Positions 5,440 through 5,576 of a stretch of 5,576 bases of DNA are shown here, one piece after another; within the stretch, counting starts at the first letter, position 1; every line of letters begins with the position of its first letter. The stretch is from Acidimicrobiia bacterium (GTDB lineage: Bacteria > Actinomycetota > Acidimicrobiia > Acidimicrobiales > AC-14), in contig JAFAUA010000503.1 in the NCBI GenBank assembly GCA_019243595.1, positions 1 through 5,576 on the forward strand, read 5' to 3'. A program made the position numbers and the translations under genes. Below the pieces are notes generated by a model. The model saw only the letters and a program-made list of their open reading frames with translations, was not told the origin of the DNA and did not search any database.

Positions 5440-5576
5440 CCCACATCGGCTGCGTGATGGACGGCAACGGCCGCTGGGCCGAGGCGCGAGGCCTGGCGCG
5501 CACCGAGGGCCACAAGAAGGGCGAGGACGCCCTGTTCGAAGCCGTCGAAGGGTCGCTCGAGCTGGGTGTGAAGTGG
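5406..5576 (+). CDS. uppS: Isoprenyl transferase / undecaprenyl diphosphate synthase-type (3' partial)
   Basis: The first 57 codons of a cis-prenyltransferase, which extends an allylic diphosphate with isopentenyl diphosphate to make the polyprenyl carrier for peptidoglycan and cell-wall glycans. The diagnostic first family motif is complete: 'IPTHIGCVMDGNGRWA' (10-25), with D19 the Mg-binding catalytic Asp (D26 in E. coli) and N21 and R23 in place. It is followed by 'RGLARTEGHKKGEDAL', matching the family 'RG..R..GH..G' block. The start is GTG 5406-5408, overlapping the ribF TGA as GTGA. It leaves a typical short leader before the motif, and only weak GGGG (5397-5400) precedes it. The gene runs past the right edge. 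Chain length of the product (C50 or C55) and whether this is the only paralogue cannot be told from the fragment. A uppS directly after ribF is not the arrangement I would expect. Confidence 0.92.
   Translation, partial: MIKGIDPERIPTHIGCVMDGNGRWAEARGLARTEGHKKGEDALFEAVEGSLELGVKW

Overview
The window is a GC-rich, tightly packed, single-strand piece of a bacterial translation/RNA-maturation operon. In order, all on the + strand, it holds infB (5' end outside the window), a small DUF503/YlxP-type gene, rbfA, an nrnA-type DHH phosphoesterase gene, truB, ribF, and the first 57 codons of a uppS-type cis-prenyltransferase gene that runs off the right edge. No intergenic space exceeds 3 bases. I see no internal promoter, factor-independent terminator, tRNA, CRISPR array or insertion sequence.

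The organism is most likely an actinobacterium. IF2 carries a Gly/Pro/Arg-rich N-terminal extension as in Streptomyces and Mycobacterium, third codon positions are mostly G or C, and the order infB-DUF503-rbfA-nrnA-truB-ribF is a familiar actinobacterial one. The 'FVWSFPE' stretch of the DUF503 protein and the 'TIGAYDGVHLGH' style of RibF suggest class Acidimicrobiia. That class-level guess is from memory and only moderately secure.

The genes fit together as a growth-linked set. IF2 starts translation. RbfA matures the 30S subunit. TruB modifies U55 of tRNA. NrnA clears nanoRNA and pAp. RibF makes FMN and FAD. UppS makes the polyprenyl carrier lipid for the cell wall. Six junctions run: 10-base overlap, 8-base overlap, 1-base overlap, 3-base gap, 1-base overlap, 4-base overlap. 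Translational coupling is therefore likely throughout.

I find no wholly new system. The points most worth a second look are: (1) the DUF503 gene is intact and conserved but has no ATG, GTG or TTG near its start, and an ACG codon with a good Shine-Dalgarno sequence sits where the start is expected; (2) the same gene has clearly lower GC3 than infB; (3) uppS directly follows and overlaps ribF, where rpsO-pnp would be usual; (4) the three junctions without a good Shine-Dalgarno sequence each have an inverted repeat around the stop/start codons, the one at ribF-uppS being the strongest and having a competing alternative; (5) the IF2 extension holds a 14-residue tandem repeat identical in protein but with seven synonymous base differences.
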